Assembly (NCBI RefSeq): GCF_000006565.2
Contig: NC_031479.1
Span: forward strand, 5,296,289-5,360,288
Direction: 5' to 3'
DNA from: Toxoplasma gondii ME49
Lineage: Eukaryota; Apicomplexa; Conoidasida; Eucoccidiorida; Sarcocystidae
Length of the DNA stretch: 64,000 bases
Shown one piece after another: positions 61,108 through 64,000 of the stretch (positions are counted from its first letter, which is position 1; each line of letters begins with the position of its first letter). The notes under the pieces were generated by a model. That model was not told where the DNA came from, did not search any database, and saw only the letters and a program-made list of their open reading frames with translations. The translations under genes and the position numbers were made by a program.

Positions 61108-61991
61108 AGATCCTCAAAGAAAGGGGGACAGGAGACCAAATAACAAAGTGTCCCACATCTCACTTGTATGGCACACCCCGCAAATTCATTGGGTGGAGGG
61201 TAGCGTGGCGAACCGGGATCTTAGAGGGCAGGGTCACACCTCCCCAGTTGACGGTCTGTGCCTCTCCCCGTGAAATCATCTCCTTGGCAGATAGTGCGTC
61301 TAGCTTCTGCCGCATGCGCATCGGCGCAAATAAGTGCATGTGTCGTGTATATTTCTTGGTGCCAAGAATGCTTGCGCATCGAGGCGATCACACAGGGCGC
61401 ACATCTCTGTGTAATTTTCTGTGTGTGGCGCTTTCCGTTTGCATCCACCTCTGGAGGCGCTGTGGAGAGTGGAACTATGTGAGGCAGAAACCGTGTACAT
61501 GATTCGAATCGGTGCATTTCTGGCGTGCCGACTCATATTATGCATAGGATTGTGAATGTAGATACCGCCTGAGACATTCTCGCAGGAGGATTCTTTTGTG
61601 GCTGTTGCAGATAGTCGTCACACGTGTGAGCACTCCCAAAACATGCGTAGCGAAAACATGCCTTTGCGTGTGTGAAGACGTAAAAACTTGTAATCACAAG
61701 CAGCGCGAGTTTTTGCGTGTTTCGAGATTTTGCTCGTAGCTGGTTTCTGTCTCGTTTCCCATGAGTCGTCTTGTTTTACGTTGCCACCTGTTAGGTGTAG
61801 GCAAGGACACGAGTGTTTGCTTGCGCCGCGGCAGAGTTCTACACAGCCTCTGAAGGTTGGGACGCAGAGGTTTCCCCTCCGCCCGCTCTGTCTCTTTCCG
61901 TAGTGTGCGTGTTTCTGTGAGGGGAGAAAGAACTGACGCTTGATGTCGGCCAGCAAAGGAATGACAGACAACATCTCCTGTGTGGCTCGCG
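61108..61991. other. intergenic, CCCH gene 3' flank
   Basis: About 0.9 kb after the CCCH stop. No motif-bearing frames. Presumed 3' UTR and spacer. Confidence 0.5.
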
Positions 61992-62894
61992 ATGTCTACG
62001 TCCACGAGAGACACGAATCAGTCGGTGGTGGATTGCGCCCAGCTCGTCCTGGCTCTCATCCTGAATCAGCAAATTCAGCGGCGTGCTGTCATTCCCCAGC
62101 GTTGTCCAGGGGGAGACCGAAAGCACAGACGTCTCCTCGTTTTTTTTTTTCCGATTCTCTCACGAGAAAGCGAGCGCACACTGTTCATCGGGGGAGAGGC
62201 AAAGCAATTCATGTTAAAAGGGGGCAGGGCGAAATGGGTAAGCGCATGTGACCATGAATATCGTGTAGCAACTGGCGTTGTCCGTTGCGTCGTGATATCG
62301 CATTTCTTCCTTTTTGGCATATTCGTCGCGGCCTTTGCGTCTGTGCTAACTTGTGCCTGTCGGTGGGCTCCTACGAAGAGCAAGTTGTGTTCAACCCGGG
62401 TTAGGAACGCAGAAACAGTACGGGGAAGGAGTAGTGTGATACAGACTGATCTCCAGCTCTTCCCGATTCTTAGCCCACTTCACATGTGTCTGCAATGAAC
62501 ACATGGGGTTAAGAGGAGAGAAGTAGAGTGTCGCATCGGAGGCGAAAGGGAAAGCGGCCACTTCGCTGTGTACAGAAACCCCCGGCGAGCGTATACCTTC
62601 CCTCTTGTGAGTTACGTAGCGAAGGGATGGGAGGGCAGCAGAGAGAGGACAGAAGGAAGAGAACAAAGGGAGAGAGAATAGAAACGCAAAAGAGGGACAG
62701 TGCCGGCAGTAAAGTGTGTGTGTTCAATGCAATCCGGAGCTGAATAGAGAAACTCCGCCTTTGGAGAGGGGAGTCCTTGTGGTCAAGCAGTTTTTCCTGA
62801 GGCAAGTCGGCTTCCGTTTATTAAATATTTCGAGACTTCTCCCTGTTGTCTGGAAGCAAAAGAGGACTTCTGCCGCGTCACGTTCCAAATCGAA
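61992..62894 (+). CDS. Weak candidate gene, two possible exons
   Basis: ATG at 61992 opens 82 codons beginning MSTSTRDTNQSVVDCAQLVL and closing GGRAKW at a consensus donor (GTAAGC, 62238). A phase-compatible exon could run 62791-62894 (FFLRQVGFRLLNISRLLPVV...) to a GTGAGT donor, after which nothing further was found. The first 30 residues look protein-like with one amphipathic helix. However, a T-tract at about 62138-62152 inside the frame would encode poly-Phe and looks more like an intron end. No family recognised. Confidence 0.2.
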
Positions 62895-64000
62895 GTGAGT
62901 TCTGCCTGGCATCTTGGTTGATTGTGTAAATGCAGACTTGCACAGCGTGATTCACTTTTGACGCGTTTTGTATGTACCGCATCTGTGAAGACCAAAATTG
63001 GATATGGTGGTGGGATGTGGGAGACAACGCGTAGGTAGGAATCGGTGTGAAAGTGAGAGCACTCCACCACAGTTTTCACTCGTGTCTCACGTTGCAAGAT
63101 GTGTGAAGGACAGGCGAAAACAGTTTTCGAGAGCCGAGGAAGCTGCGGGCTGGAATGGGACGACAGCCTGTGGCTGTTTCCGGGTCCTGACTCAGAGAAC
63201 TCGACAGAAATGTGCGCTTGTGTGACAGAGTGTGTGTGTTGTCTGCAGTGAATAGATCTTCCAGCGCTCTGGCGACTGTGAAGAGGCACTGAATCCACAG
63301 CGTTATTTCTCAGCTTTTGTTTGAGGACAGGAGATATCAGAAGTGTCCTCCACACTGTGCCTGGCTCGTCGGCTGGCTAAGTGCGGTGGTCACTCCCTCA
63401 TCGAGAGTTTGTATCGGCTGCCATTCTCGCTGCAGACGAATTGCGAAGCGTAGAGTTGGTGACGATTGTGTTTTTTCCGGGAAACCACAAATGGTGTTTA
63501 TTGTTTGTTCATGTGGGAACGGCGAAAAAATGTAATTGTTCTCGGGTGTGCGGCCCACCCCACATCCCGAGTTTCAAGGCGGGAAGAAGGGTGCCGAATT
63601 CTTCTGTCGGTTTTGGATGGGATCACTTTTAACGCCGCAAAATATGCTAGAAAATGTTATTCAGGTATTATATAGATAGCTGCGATGTTACGGCAACAAG
63701 GAAAAAAGAAGGGAGCCCTAGATGTAGAAGTCCTCTGCTTTGTTTCCGTGTATCGTAGAGGGTTCTTGGAAAAGCATTCTCCGTGCTTGTTTATGCCTGT
63801 AAGCCTGCAGGAGACGGGGAGCCCGGCAGAGGCGTATTTATTCCTGCGGGGTCCCAGAGTTTGTTGTGGTGCTCAAAATGTACGGGGTGAGAAAGGGAGT
63901 CTTCGTGCGTCAGGTGCTCTCCCCTTGTTGCGCGACGTTGTGTTCCGTGGCGTGTTACGTGTCAGTCAAAGGTTACAGTGTGTCTTCTCCATGAAAAGGT
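62895..64000. other. window end, no gene recognised
   Basis: No convincing coding exon on either strand. Open frames are 190 codons or less. No tRNA or repeat array seen. Confidence 0.45.

Overview
The window looks like nuclear DNA of a coccidian apicomplexan, most likely Toxoplasma gondii or a close relative such as Hammondia or Neospora. Three things point there. Genes are intron-rich with short GTAAG/GTGAG donors and pyrimidine-tract acceptors. Proteins carry long Ser/Ala/Arg/Glu-rich insertions around conserved cores, and TGCATGC runs are present. A fragment at 24.1 kb also matches the start of the coccidian mitochondrial cob gene. The species call rests on motif recall, not a search.

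Layout. (1) 0.7-12.7 kb, plus: the 3' half of a TOR kinase gene in 15 exons whose phases all agree (FAT, FRB, PI3K-type kinase, FATC); its HEAT-repeat half lies before the window. (2) 16.5-20.5 kb, plus: a six-exon ceramide synthase with a TLC/Lag1 core and a very basic tail. (3) 24.0-24.8 kb: a mitochondrial-DNA insertion, a TATA-like element with an orphan mini-exon, and tRNA-Asp(GTC). (4) 26.1-38.3 kb, plus: a four-exon gene for a 3,407-residue Leu/Ala-rich helical protein I could not identify. (5) 40.8-47.0 kb, minus: a single-exon, oversized XRN-type 5'-3' exoribonuclease. (6) 48.8-51.0 kb, plus: a two-exon NSRP1-like nuclear-speckle splicing regulator, divergent from the XRN gene. (7) 51.5 kb, minus: tRNA-Arg(CCT). 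(8) 51.6-56.9 kb: no recognisable gene, with a 17-bp tandem repeat near its end. (9) 56.9-61.1 kb, plus: a four-exon CCCH zinc-finger protein of 1,127 residues. (10) 61.1-64.0 kb: mostly non-coding, with one weak candidate gene.

The genes do not form an operon or an obvious pathway. TOR (growth control) sits next to ceramide synthase (sphingolipid synthesis). XRN, NSRP1 and the CCCH protein are all RNA-handling factors. Gene models were built by hand from splice consensus, reading phase and remembered family sequences; none was checked with an alignment program or RNA-seq.
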